Below are positions 11,257 through 22,674 of a stretch of 64,000 nt of DNA, piece after piece. Every line of letters begins with the position of its first letter. The stretch's first letter is position 1. Position numbers and translations under genes: made by a program. The notes beneath the pieces were generated by a model. That model had not been told where the DNA came from. It saw only the letters and a program-made list of their open reading frames with translations, and did not search any database. Source of the stretch: Endocalyx cinctus. Taxonomy: Eukaryota; Ascomycota; Sordariomycetes; Amphisphaeriales; Apiosporaceae. The stretch covers positions 1,428,019 through 1,492,018 of the forward strand of contig BCKC01000007.1 in the NCBI GenBank assembly GCA_001600455.1, given 5' to 3'.

Positions 11257-14200
11257 ATGGCCGGAAATGCGACCGATTCGTTTCAATCATATTCCGAGGG
11301 ATCAGCTCCTCTTATGCTGCCCTCTACGTTTTCGCTCTGGCGTGATGACGCTGAGGTCGATGCCCCAGCTGGTCGTCGCAGCCAAAAAGAGGGACAAGAA
11401 AATAACGAAGCCATTGAGTTAACCCATCCGAAGAAAAGTACCCCATATCCCTTAGGAAACGAGGGGAACTCGATTTTAAACCAAACAGCTAATCGGGATA
11501 GCTCAAATAAGAGCCAGATCCCGTCCATGGAAGCTACAATCCAATCAAGCAGAGGACCTATGTCGCCCCTGGCACCAAGACCAGTCGTGCACCGTACTTC
11601 GCTTCAGGCAGGTACGGCTGCAGATAAAGCAATAAACCTCTCTCGTCCGGCCACGATCCCAGAGAATATCGAACCATCTATATCTCCCATTTCGGAGCAA
11701 AGTTTTTCGCATCTTGCGAAGACGAGAGCAAATCTACGAGACCCTCCCAGTACTTGTGGGTCGCTCCCGGAATATTCAACCAGTGACCCATCGAGGATCC
11801 AATACAATCAGAGGCTTTATGGCGACGATGACTCCGATGGCTTCTCCCCTCGATATGGTATGTTCTATATCGAACTTTATTCGTAAAATACATCATTTGT
11901 ATCCATCTAATGTGTGTTGTAGCTCACCCACCCATTGATTGTCACTCCCGAAAAGATGTTCATATACGACGCCGCAGCTGGCTCTACATCACTCTGATGG
12001 CATTGTCCGTGTATTCCACTATTCTCAGCGGCCTGTGGCTCGTCGTAGCCATGTACCAGCCACGATACGGACGAGGCATATCCTCCGACGGCGATGGTAC
12101 CGTCTTCCCCGCTACGGCAACACTCGTCAGTACTATACTAGCCAAGTCTATCGAATTATCCTTCGTCACCGTCTTTGTAGCTGTTCTAGGCCAAGTCTTG
12201 ACCAGACGAGCTTTCGCCAGAAACTCGGCAGGTGTGACGCTTGCCGAAATGACCATGAGAAACTGGGTCATCCAGCCGGGTTCGCTGATCACCTACCGAG
12301 AACTCATCCCCCGTGCTGCTCCAACTCTGTTGGGTACATTGACTTTGCTAGCCACCCTCTGCGCTCTTCTTTACATCACGGCGTCCGATGCTATGGTCAG
12401 CCCGAAATTGAAATACGGTTCATGGGAGTCCCGTGAAATTAGCGGATTGGTGAGGGCTTCGTACGCTAACCCGTACTTTGTTCGCGATGCGTGTGAGACA
12501 CCGATCAATGAGACGCTTGACTCGCTCGGCCATGCTGAGAACTGCCTTGATGTTCAGTATTCCGGTCAATGTTAGTTCTCCAATATTTCATCGAATTCTT
12601 CCCATTGTGCTAACTTTGCTTCCAGCATACCATAATCTGTTATCGTTCTTGTAAGTCTTTATCAACTGCAAATTAGTAGCAAACCCTTCCCCATAGAACG
12701 ACAAGCTAATATAGTATAATAGGGGAGAATGGAAAAAGATTCAAGGCGATAAGAACACGACGCGAGATAAGCTCAGCGAGCGACCCAGGGGCAAACACAA
12801 CCTCTTCGACAACACCACCATGGAATCGGCATGGATCGAAACCGAGTACGGCGACGTAACCGAGAGATTTGCCACCTACGAGCGAATCGTCAACAACGTG
12901 ACCTTGGCTATGCCGCACCCAGGCGTATATACCGCCGCCAAAGACACCGAGAACAACATCTTGCAGCCAAACCAGCTGAGCGGTGTCGGAGAATACTCGA
13001 TCAAAGCCAGCGTCGTCTCTCCCACCGTTAACGTCATGTGCGTCAACATGGATCCCGATGAACTCGCGCCTTTGGTTTATACTACGTGGCCTCACGCTAG
13101 GACGGAAGGAACCGGCGTCCCGGGACAGAAGGTCGGTGAAGCGGATTGGGTTGATGATGTCCCGGCTTCCGCTTCTGGGGAATGGTTGAATAAGACGGTG
13201 GTTGACGATATATTTCTCTGGGGGGAGAAGTATAATCGTCGACCACCGGTATTCCCGTTGGTAAGTAATGGCTTTTCTCATTGCTTCCTTACAGATCCCG
13301 CCTTTAAATTCCTTAAGCCCGAGCGCTCTAGAGTATTCATGAAACTAATATCATATCATTTCCCTAGTATCCATTAGAATGGAATATGATAACCAACACA
13401 TCGGTAGCCGAGTCGGACTCCATATACATACTATCAAAATCCGGATACATGACCGACTTCACGCTCTGCGAACTACGATCCTGGGTAACGGCGAAATGTT
13501 CCACCCGCTTCGACATATCCGGGACGTCCGGAAGCTACATCAAAGCGCACTGCGAAGACCCCACGGACTTAGACGCGTACCGGTCCTCGAACGCCGACCT
13601 CGCCGCCTCGGCGGGAACCCCCGTCGGGGACTGGCGCAACCTGGCGGACCAGTGGCGTCTGTCGATGGACCTGAACGGCGGGTCGCAGAACAACAACGCG
13701 AGCAACGCGCGGATCTTCACGCACCTCGCGCTGAGCTTCCCGAAGCTCGACCCCGCGCTCCCGTCCATGGCCGAGGCCGTGGCCGTGCTGGCGTCTAGCA
13801 CCCTCGTGGTCGGGTCCCTGCAGAGCACGTACGGGCCGGAATGGACCCACGGCGGGGATGACCTCATGCTGGACCCCCCGGGCGTTTACGAGGGGTTTCG
13901 CGCGTCTATTAGGACGCAGGAGTATACGTCCTCGCACACGGCCGGATGGCAGGTCGTGTTCTACCCCGTCTTGGGGTTCGTCTTCGTCCTTAATATCCTG
14001 TGCCTGCTGTACCTGATCACCGGAGGAGGTAGCAGAAGAGGAAGCGACGCGGACGAGGGGCAGCAACAACAACAACAACAGCAACAGCAGTGGCGGCGCG
14101 TTCGCAAGTACGAGACGGGATGGTTCGATAACCAGGGAAGAGGAAGAGAAGGTGAGGGAGGAGGTATCGAGGGCCTCGTGACCGATTATACGGAACCGCA

Positions 14201-14534
14201 TAACCTGTTCGCCTTGGCCGTCAACTCGCCCCCGAGCCGAGGGTTCGCGGGCTCCTGCGGCGGCGGGCCCGATCCCGACGAGATGAGCGCGCGGTGGCGC
14301 GTGGGGTACGGCCCGGTCGCGAATCATTACTTTTTCGAGGAGGACGGCGGGTGCGAGACGGATTCGGGCCCGAGGTTGGTGCCCTCCTCGCCTCTGTATA
14401 GCCCGTCGAACCATACCCCCGGCGCGGAGTCGTTCACGAGCGCTACGGATTTGCTTTCGGAGGAATATAGAGCTCGGCACGGGAAGTGTGAGACTACTTA
14501 TAAGAGACTGAGCTCTAGCCGGCCTTGGGTGTGA
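11257..14534 (+). CDS. Multi-pass membrane protein of unknown function (fungal family)
   Basis: Five exons, 11257-11857, 11923-12570, 12626-12650, 12723-13260 and 13368-14534, give 992 residues. The third exon is only 25 nt; it and the acceptor at 12722 restore the sequence SYHNLLSFLGEW, whereas nearer AG acceptors would introduce a stop. The N-terminal ~200 residues are polar, Ser/Pro-rich and likely cytosolic. Then come three predicted membrane spans (near LYITLMALSVYSTILSGLWLVV, a second around the LSFVTVFVAVLG block and a third around TLTLLATLCALLYI), a long loop with Cys and many N-x-S/T sites (likely extracellular), and a fourth span near VVFYPVLGFVFVLNILCLLYLI. A short poly-Gln run (codons near 14061-14090) and a low-complexity tail follow. 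The layout resembles a widespread Pezizomycotina family of unknown function with a glycosylated ectodomain; that recognition is from memory. No catalytic motif is visible. Confidence 0.85.
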
Positions 14535-14942
14535 AGCTGATAGGGGGCATTCTTCTATATTTATTCGACTTGAATGGGGGGTTTGTTTAATCAAGGGCAT
14601 CTGTAGAATAAATGAACTAGATTAAAATGTCATGAAGAGAGGTGGCTGGAAGCTAAGGCGTACAATTACGTCAAAAATAATTGTCTGTAAAATAGATTAC
14701 TCATTTATTTAAAAAGTGTCCATTAGATGGATCACGTAGTATTGTTTAGAGGCAACGTGATATAACGACTGGATTTCCGTAGAAACACGGTATAGTATAC
14801 CGTGACGTTTGCAAGAATAAAGCACATGCAACTGAACACAGATTAGAAAATCAACATCTTCATTTCAGATATGTCAGACATGACAATTAAAAATAAGTGA
14901 ATAATTATATAGGACTCTAGATCAGAAAGATTATGACCTAGT
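14535..14942. other. Intergenic between convergent genes
   Basis: About 400 bases separate two convergent stop codons. AT-rich 3' flanks; no gene or repeat recognised. Confidence 0.55.
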
Positions 14943-16915
14943 TCACGGAATGATTTTGAGGACGCTGCCATTGGGGTCAAACGAGAACTCCAGAGTTCCT
15001 TGCATTGCCAAACACGACCACCTATTTCCATCTTCGTGATCATGTACATGGTCATTCCCACCTTCTACGTACGTCAAGTTCACCACTTTATTCGTTTTGC
15101 GCCGCTGGCATATACGTGAAGGGCTCCGGTATTCTTTCACGTCATCTATCCCCAGCCGGCAATTCCCTACCGCGCGCTGAGCGCCATCCTCGTACTCGAA
15201 CAAAATCCCTCGACAGAAACGGCCTGTTTTGTCGGAAAGAATCTTCATTTGCGTGACACCTTCCAACGGGACGGAAGAGCAACTAGCACGCGTATATATT
15301 TTAAGGGCTTTATCAGGCACCGGGGGCCGTTTGAAAGATGATAAAGGATCGTTAACAGATTCATCTTCTTCTTGGGAACGCATCCCGATAATGGTTATGG
15401 AACCTATATCAACAAGATTGTGTATGAATAAGTTGGGACGTGATTGACAAAGAACAAGCTTCTTTGTACTCTCCCTGGGAGCAGCGGGACCGATAGTAAT
15501 ATCACCGGCCAGTTTTGTGCGAACCTATTGATTTCTCTTAGTCCAGCACTCCCTCTTCAAGTGGGGAACAACAGAAATTACCAGCAAATTACACTTCTGT
15601 ATTGTAGTTTGATTTATTGTAGTTTGATTATTTGGCCAGTCATCGGATCCATTTGATTGAACGCCGAGTGCGACGATTTCTTCGCCTTTGGGAATTGGTA
15701 GATAATACCATATCATTGATTCTTGACGCCGAGGAGAGAGCTTCGCAGCCGTTGTCCAGCCGTAGGGGTCCGTCGGCGAGTGTGGGTGGATGGCGTGAAG
15801 TTTACCACTCGCGAAGAAGAAGGTGAGACCTGTAACGGTACGCAAATCAGTCGTTTGAAAGCGTGTAGACTGTGCTATATGTCCACAGAAACCACAATCT
15901 TCCATCGGGGGAGGATTGGGCGTGTCCCATAAGTGAAATCCTAGGATATCTGCAGGAAGCTCGAGGCGTAATAAACCATACTACATATCATTAGACTTTA
16001 CTATCACAAGGGGGTCAATGAGGAATAACCTTGAAAACGGCATAGACGTCTTTGAGCCGGCTCGCTTCTTCAACGATGTAGGCCACGGAATCAGTTCGCC
16101 AGTTTTGATACGACGGCCGATGAGATAGAGACTCGACTGCCTTGATACCTCGGCAATCAAGAGTGAGGCGCATAAACGGCGGATTCTGAGACGACTGCGA
16201 GATAACCGGCTCTTCCCCTCGACGCCAATCCGAAATCTTACACAGAGGCACGTGTTCGACGGATTGCGGCAGCTTTTTGTTCTGAAGGGACGGCGACAGT
16301 TCTCTACCGAGGTCCGAGACGTAAATATAACGCCAAAAGGCTGCGGAGCCCGAATGGTCTCGTATGATTCGGATAAGTTCGGGCGGGAGAAGCTTTAGTC
16401 TAGGGATTCCTAAGATCTCTGCTTTTTGGTAGACCAGATCTACGTCGAGGCGCGTGTCGGAGTAGACGTGAAGATCCGGCGCTTGCCTCCAAGGGGATCG
16501 CGACTCTCCTAACATCCAGAGCCGCTCAAGCGAATCTTCGGAACGGCACGCATTGCTAAATACTTTGAAACAGTCGGGATGCGAGCTCAAGGCCTGAGGC
16601 GCCCGGCGACATCGCCAACAGTTTTGGCTACTACACAATAGCTTGTCGTCAACGATAGTTGTACTTGTCCTACCGTCATAAGGGAACATTACGTTCTCTA
16701 TGGAACGACTCGAGTCTCGAGATATATCACTACATATGACTATGTACAGAAAAAAAAATGTAAGCAAGAACAGGCGGGTGAGATAGTAGGATTTAATAAG
16801 ATTGATTTAATTGATCAGCCTTACATGGTATAAAGCTTGTGTTGCTTTCAATAGTTTGACCGCAGATATCACACCAAGGATGTAGACGAATGTGTTTTAG
16901 ATCGTTTGACTCCAT
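14943..16915 (-). CDS. Conserved fungal protein of unknown function with N-terminal Cys pairs
   Basis: Four minus-strand exons, 16915-16825, 16739-16030, 15980-15582 and 15524-14943, join in frame to 593 residues. The short first exon (30 codons) contributes CDICG; exon 2 adds CWRCRR shortly after, so the N-terminus has two CxxC pairs that could bind a metal. Exon 2 also contains a PPELIRIIRDHS segment resembling the short helical element seen in F-box-like fungal proteins, and then FWRYIYV. Later blocks (VRTKLAGDITIGP, CRGILFEYEDGAQRAVG) match, as I remember it, a large family of uncharacterised proteins in Pezizomycotina. The intron-2 donor is GTTATT, an unusual GT donor, but skipping this intron gives an early stop and splicing restores a conserved-looking stretch (YGLLRLELPADI). 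Function is unknown and no enzyme motif is seen. Confidence 0.75.
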
Positions 16916-19524
16916 CGGGAAATTGTTATTTCTGAGGATGGACTGCCACATGGTAGATAATGATTAACGTTACGATCCAACAACGTACGTTGAAGAGGGG
17001 AAGTACGTGATATTCTGTTCAGTTATATAATCAATCGACTGTTCGACTGTTCGGCAGTGATTGGTTCATTTTCATAGGTTTGCTTATGCAGTATATACTA
17101 TGTATTCATAAAAATACAGCACTTTTCGAGATCAATAATCATGTACTCTGTACTTAGACCAGATTGGATGTGCGACGCTGGTTCTAAGTAATCGATACGT
17201 AAGGTTGCATCTTATATATTGTTTACTTACCTACCTGAGGTACATACAACCCCATATCCGACGCATCGTCCAATGGCTTTTGTTTGGAAAAGAAAGCAAA
17301 AAAAAGAAAAGAAAAGAAAAGAAAGGAAAGGGGGATGCTTGGTAGTAGTATACAAGCCGTGTGCGCAGGGCGGCTTCGGCGACCGAAAACTACTTTTGTG
17401 AAGTACATTGTCGAAGTTAATTATGCACAAGTTTTGAAGGGATACAGAGTATACTTCGTACATAGAGAGGTTGAGAGGTTAATGCGTAGGGAGAGTAATA
17501 CGGAGTACTGTAGGATGAGCTGGACGAGTTATTCTACAGTACATAGTAGGCGGTTGGTAATGATAATAGGTACGAAGAGGTGACTAGCGGCGCTTACAAT
17601 GGCGTTTCTTTTGCGTGATTTAGACGCCACAAAAAAAATCCATAGGCCTCTATGTACCGGCTAGTACAGATCGCCATCTAGATCGTCACATTTTCTTACC
17701 CCACCAGGTCATTTTCATGTACATACTATATACCTTCAGTACTACATTATATGTATGTACATATATTCCCTATTAAAAACTGGTTTTTCTCGACAAGATT
17801 TCTCATTAGCCAATCAAGTATATTTCGACAAAATTTATATCGTTGATAATCTGGATTTAACTCGTGAAGAGGAAAACGAAGAATTAAAAAAAAAAAAAGA
17901 CTGGATACAAAGGCAAAAATGCGCATCATAGGGTTACATAGCTAAGAATTTGACGGTGGTATGTTAACGAATCATAGGACTGCATCTTTCTATATGTACC
18001 GTAGTATGTATGGAGAAACAAAACGACGCATAACCCGTGGTGGCTGATACAATTCTCTTTTTGTCATTCAGCTTAGCTAGTAGATAGAAATATGGAAATA
18101 TGGGTGCCTAGAGAGACATTCCCGAGGTAAATTGATAATCAGTTTTGAAATACTTGTACGCGAAACTATCTGGGGCTGAGTTATTCACTTACATATAAGT
18201 AAGTACTTAAGTGGTTTGGGTGGCCGCGGCGGCTTCGTATGAAGTTTATGTCGCTTTCAAAATATACCCAGATTGGTATTAATGCGATGTTTAATTATAT
18301 TCTGTTACTGGATCACCGCTAAGTAAGGGTTGACCAAATAAACATTTGGATTATACACTAATTAATACATAATGTGAAGGAATAAACTTTTCAGTACTCC
18401 GTAAACTATTATAATATAGGACTCGGTCAGTATGATTTTATTTATTATCTTCCATTCAAATGTTAAAGTAATTAAAATGATCGACGTCACTTTTTCGTTG
18501 TCAGAGAAATGATGTCAATATATGTAAAGTACCCATAGATATGGATATGTATATATCCATAAATATCCATAAATATGTACACTAGCGTATAATGAAGGGG
18601 ATGAAGGCACTTTACCTTAACGTCGACACTTTTCGCTGCCCTGACGACAAGGATAAATGGAAAATATTCGGGAGGACTACGCTAACTGAAAGCGCCGAAG
18701 TTCACTGATTAATTTCCCAAACGGGTTAGGAATTTACTGATTGACAGCACGTGTGTGGGGGAGTTTTAAAGAAGAAATCTTTTAGTGGATATCAAGTAAT
18801 AATTTACTGCGCCCACTTTGTTGATCTGAAACGCGACATCAGCTGCGCAACTTCGCCATCCCAGTCCTCTTCTCCCCCTTTGATTTTAAACTTTGACCAT
18901 TTCTGAAATCATTCTCTCTTTTTTTTACCCTCAATCTTGTGAAATCAATGTATGTGTGTGTACGGAGTATGAGAGACAGAATTGAAATTCTACAGTAAAA
19001 TTTCCCTTTTCTTGTTTACTCTTTTCTCTTCTTTTATTTTCACTCGTTGAATCTATCATATACCTTGTTGTTCATCCTATCGTTTACTTGTACTTGTACA
19101 CACCCAACCCACCTCTTCTTCTTTTTACGTCAACTCGCAATAACAAAAAGAAAAGAAACATATCATAACATACATAAATCAAAAAAAAGGGGGGATATAA
19201 CCCATACTACGTATACATATATACATAAGGATACCAATACCAAGCAACTATCTTTATTGGTCGGGGTTTGAAGTAAATAAGTTTTAATATTTAAGCTATT
19301 GGTCAGGGTCAAGGCTATATCACCTGCGACACATACTGTCGACGATCGAACCCCATTCCACCAAAAAATACCTTTTGACGAAGCATTCCAACTCTCTTCA
19401 TTGGTGTCTAACGACCAAATTCCCATTCCAATCTTCCTCCAACGGTCACCCCTCTCTTTCTCCAAGCTAAACAATTAGGTGGTTTCTGAGAGTTCCCCTG
19501 TGTGGGAACAATTTATAAGGAAAA
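16916..19524. other. Long AT-rich intergenic region with simple repeats
   Basis: No gene is supported. The region holds an A/G tract (17297-17330), short tandem ATATCCATAA units near 18545-18575, and three copies of TACGGAGTA or its complement (17499, 18395 and 18961). The right-hand ~500 bases, CT-rich with several short introns-like signals, are the promoter and 5' leader of the chitin synthase gene. Confidence 0.55.
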
Positions 19525-22500
19525 ATGTCTAGATATAATCGCCTAGGTATGTTGTTTGCTTAACTTTTTATTGACTTCTTCCCGCCATCGCATAGCCACA
19601 ACTCGCACCGTTCATTGTGCGCAAACCAACCTACTTTCCACAATCTTTCCATTCTTCTAATACATCTTGTCACTCACTATGCCTGGATCTTTGACTTGAT
19701 TTGGCTATATACTATTCCTGTCAAAGACGACGCATACTGACGCACCCTGGTGGCGCAAACACTTTTTTTGTTCTCATCATAGCCCCGAGAGGTTCAACTC
19801 ACTTATTAAAATAACTTCCTATCCGCTCCTTTGAATATTGATCTCATAATAATTCTAACCCACCTTTTCCCGAGCTTTAGAAGATAATTATTACGACCCT
19901 ACCATGGACAACGGCAGGCCTCATCGTACACCCTCGCCGGGCCATCCACTACAGCACGGATACCAGCTCGATGATGTTCCCTACGGCAACCAGGCATCGC
20001 ACAGCAATCTTGACATGCCCACTGCTGGAAGATATACGCCGATGAGCGACCATCTCACCCTCAATGCCGCCCATTCGGTGGACAACATGTCGCAAAGTCG
20101 CTTTGGTCACAATCAGGGCTACTCGTCCGAGTACGCCGTAAATCCTGAACAGCATCACGATGCCTACTACAATCAACCATACGAACCGCAAACCGCCGCA
20201 TCACCTTTTAACGACCCTCACGGGTATGACATGGATGACCATAGAGCTATGTTAGCCCAAAATGACCCGTACGCTCAAGGGGGTCAGCCTCAACCACCGG
20301 TAAATGAACCTTACCGGGACGACCCGCTTCAACAACAGCAACAGCAGCAGGCAGCCGGTGGTGGTCTAAAACGGTGGAAAACCGTGAAACAGGTCCTCCT
20401 GTATCGTGGAAACTTGGTTCTGGATTGTCCTGTACCTCCGAGACTATTAAATCAGCTTCCGCACGGCGAGCGTGACGAGTTCACCCATATGCGATACTCT
20501 GCCGCCACTTGCGATCCGAAGGACTTTTACGAGGAGAACTTTACCTTGCGACAGAAGCTCTTCAGCAAACCTCGCCACACCGAGCTTTTCATTGTCGTTA
20601 CTATGTATAACGAAGACGATATTCTCTTCGCGCGCACAATGGTTGGTGTTTTGAAGAATATCGAGTACATGTGTAGCAGAAAAGAGAGCAAGACCTGGGG
20701 TCCCGATGCCTGGAAGAAGATCGTCGTCTGCGTGGTCAGCGATGGTCGTGCTAAGATCAACCCGAGAACAAGAGCGCTGCTGGCCGGTATGGGTGTTTAC
20801 CAAGAAGGTATCGCCAAGCAACAGGTCAACGGCAAGGATGTGACGGCCCACGTTTACGAGTACACAACCCAAGTTGGCATGCAGATCAAGAACGACGTTG
20901 TCCAGCTGATTCCCAAGAAGCAGCCCGTGCAGATGCTTTTCTGCTTAAAGGAAAAGAACCAGAAGAAGATCAACTCTCACAGATGGTTTTTCCAAGCGTT
21001 CGGCCGCGTGCTCGATCCTAATATTTGTGTGCTGATCGATGCCGGTACTCGACCCGGTGGAAACTCGATTTACCACCTTTGGAAAGCCTTTGACCTCGAG
21101 CCCATGTGCGCCGGTGCCTGTGGTGAGATTAAGGCTATGTTGGGAACGGGCGGCAAGCACCTGCTCAACCCTCTCGTGGCTACTCAAAACTTCGAATACA
21201 AGATGAGTAACATCCTCGATAAGCCCCTCGAATCCGCGTTCGGCTTCATCTCCGTTTTACCCGGTGCCTTTTCGGCCTACCGATACGTAGCTTTGCAGAA
21301 CGACAAGAACGGCCAGGGCCCTCTCGAGAAATATTTCAAGGGCGAGACCCTTCACGGTGCCGGCGCCGGCGTGTTCACCGCCAACATGTACCTGGCTGAA
21401 GATCGAATTCTCTGCTTCGAGCTTGTCACTAAGCGAAACTGCCATTGGACCCTACAATACGTCAAATCGGCAACGGGAGAGACGGATGTACCGGATACGG
21501 TGACGGAACTTATTCTCCAGCGTCGTCGTTGGTTGAACGGTTCCTTCTTCGCCGCCATTTATGCCATCGCTCACTTTCACCAATTCTTCCGATCCGATCA
21601 CTCTTTCTTGCGCAAGATTGCGTTTTTCATCGAGTTTACCTTCCAGACCATTAACATGATTTTCGCCTGGTTTGCTATCGGTAACTTCTTCCTCGTCTTC
21701 AAGATTCTTACGACTAGTCTGGGAGGTGATACGCTTCTCGGAACGGTTGGTAAAATTCTCGGTGTCGTCTTCGAATGGTTCTACGGTGTCTCGTTAGTCT
21801 CTTGCTTCGTCCTCTCCTTGGGTAACCGCCCCTCGGGATCCGGCAAGCTGTATACGGCCATGGTTATCTTCTGGTGTGTTATTATGATGTAAGTAAACGC
21901 TCTTTTTTTTTTTTTTTTTCCTCTTGCATATTTCAGTGACAGTTACTAACTTTGATATTTTTCAGATACTTGACATTTGCTGCGGTATATATCAGCGTCA
22001 TAGCCGTCCAACAGCAGCTTACGGAGGGTTTCAGCGTTGATTTGATCTTCCAGAACAAGCTATTCTTCTCACTCGTTGTCTCCCTGTTGTCAACTTACGG
22101 TCTGTGGCTTATTGCGTCACTTCTGATGTTTGACCCATGGCACATGTTGACATCATTCATCCAATACTTACTTCTCACGCCTACGTACGTCAACGTGTTG
22201 AACGTGTATGCTTTCTGTAACACGCACGATATCTCTTGGGGTACCAAGGGAGACGACAAGCCGGAAGAACTGCCTACGGTTGATACCAAGGACGGCAAAG
22301 GTAAGACCGACTTGCCGGACGAAGGTGATCTTAACGCCCAGTACGAGAAGGAACTCCAAGTATTCAACAAAAAGTTTGTCGAGATCAAGAAGCCGCCTAC
22401 GGATGCCCAGAAGGCCGAGGCTCAGATGGATTATTACCGATGGATTCGTTCGCTCGTCGTATTGATCTGGCTCATCACAAATTTCGGTTTAGTAGCTCTC

Positions 22501-22674
22501 GTTCTCAGTACTGCTGGTCTCGAGAACCTCAATCCCGAACAGACCGAAGAGTCCCAAGACGAACGAGCAACGCTCTACATGACGATCATTTTGTGGAGTG
22601 TGGCCGGTCTCAGTGCTTTCAAGTTTATCGGAATGTTCTGGTTCTTGATTGTGCGCATGTTCCGAGGTGTATAG
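19525..22674 (+). CDS. Class III chitin synthase
   Basis: Polymerises UDP-GlcNAc into chitin at the plasma membrane; class III enzymes, specific to filamentous fungi, support hyphal growth. I place the start in a 22-nt first exon (19525-19546), followed by a 334-nt intron (GTATGT...TAG) and exons 19881-21888 and 21966-22674, giving 912 residues. This N-terminus ([15 protein letters not shown]) leads in frame into [15 protein letters not shown] and fits the class III pattern; the downstream ATG at 19904 would drop 15 residues. Features: disordered N-terminal ~140 residues with a short poly-Gln; [18 protein letters not shown] and [11 protein letters not shown], typical of class III; catalytic signatures QNFEY (443-447), EDR (514-516) and QRRRW (554-558); then a cluster of C-terminal membrane spans interrupted by a charged loop. 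The gene looks intact. Confidence 0.95.

Noticed and set aside
14061..14090. Poly-Gln tract as a disease-like expansion
   Set aside because: Short mixed CAA/CAG run common in fungal proteins.
13569..14600. 343-codon open frame antisense to the membrane protein gene
   Set aside because: Low-complexity antisense of GC-rich exon 5, without conserved motifs.
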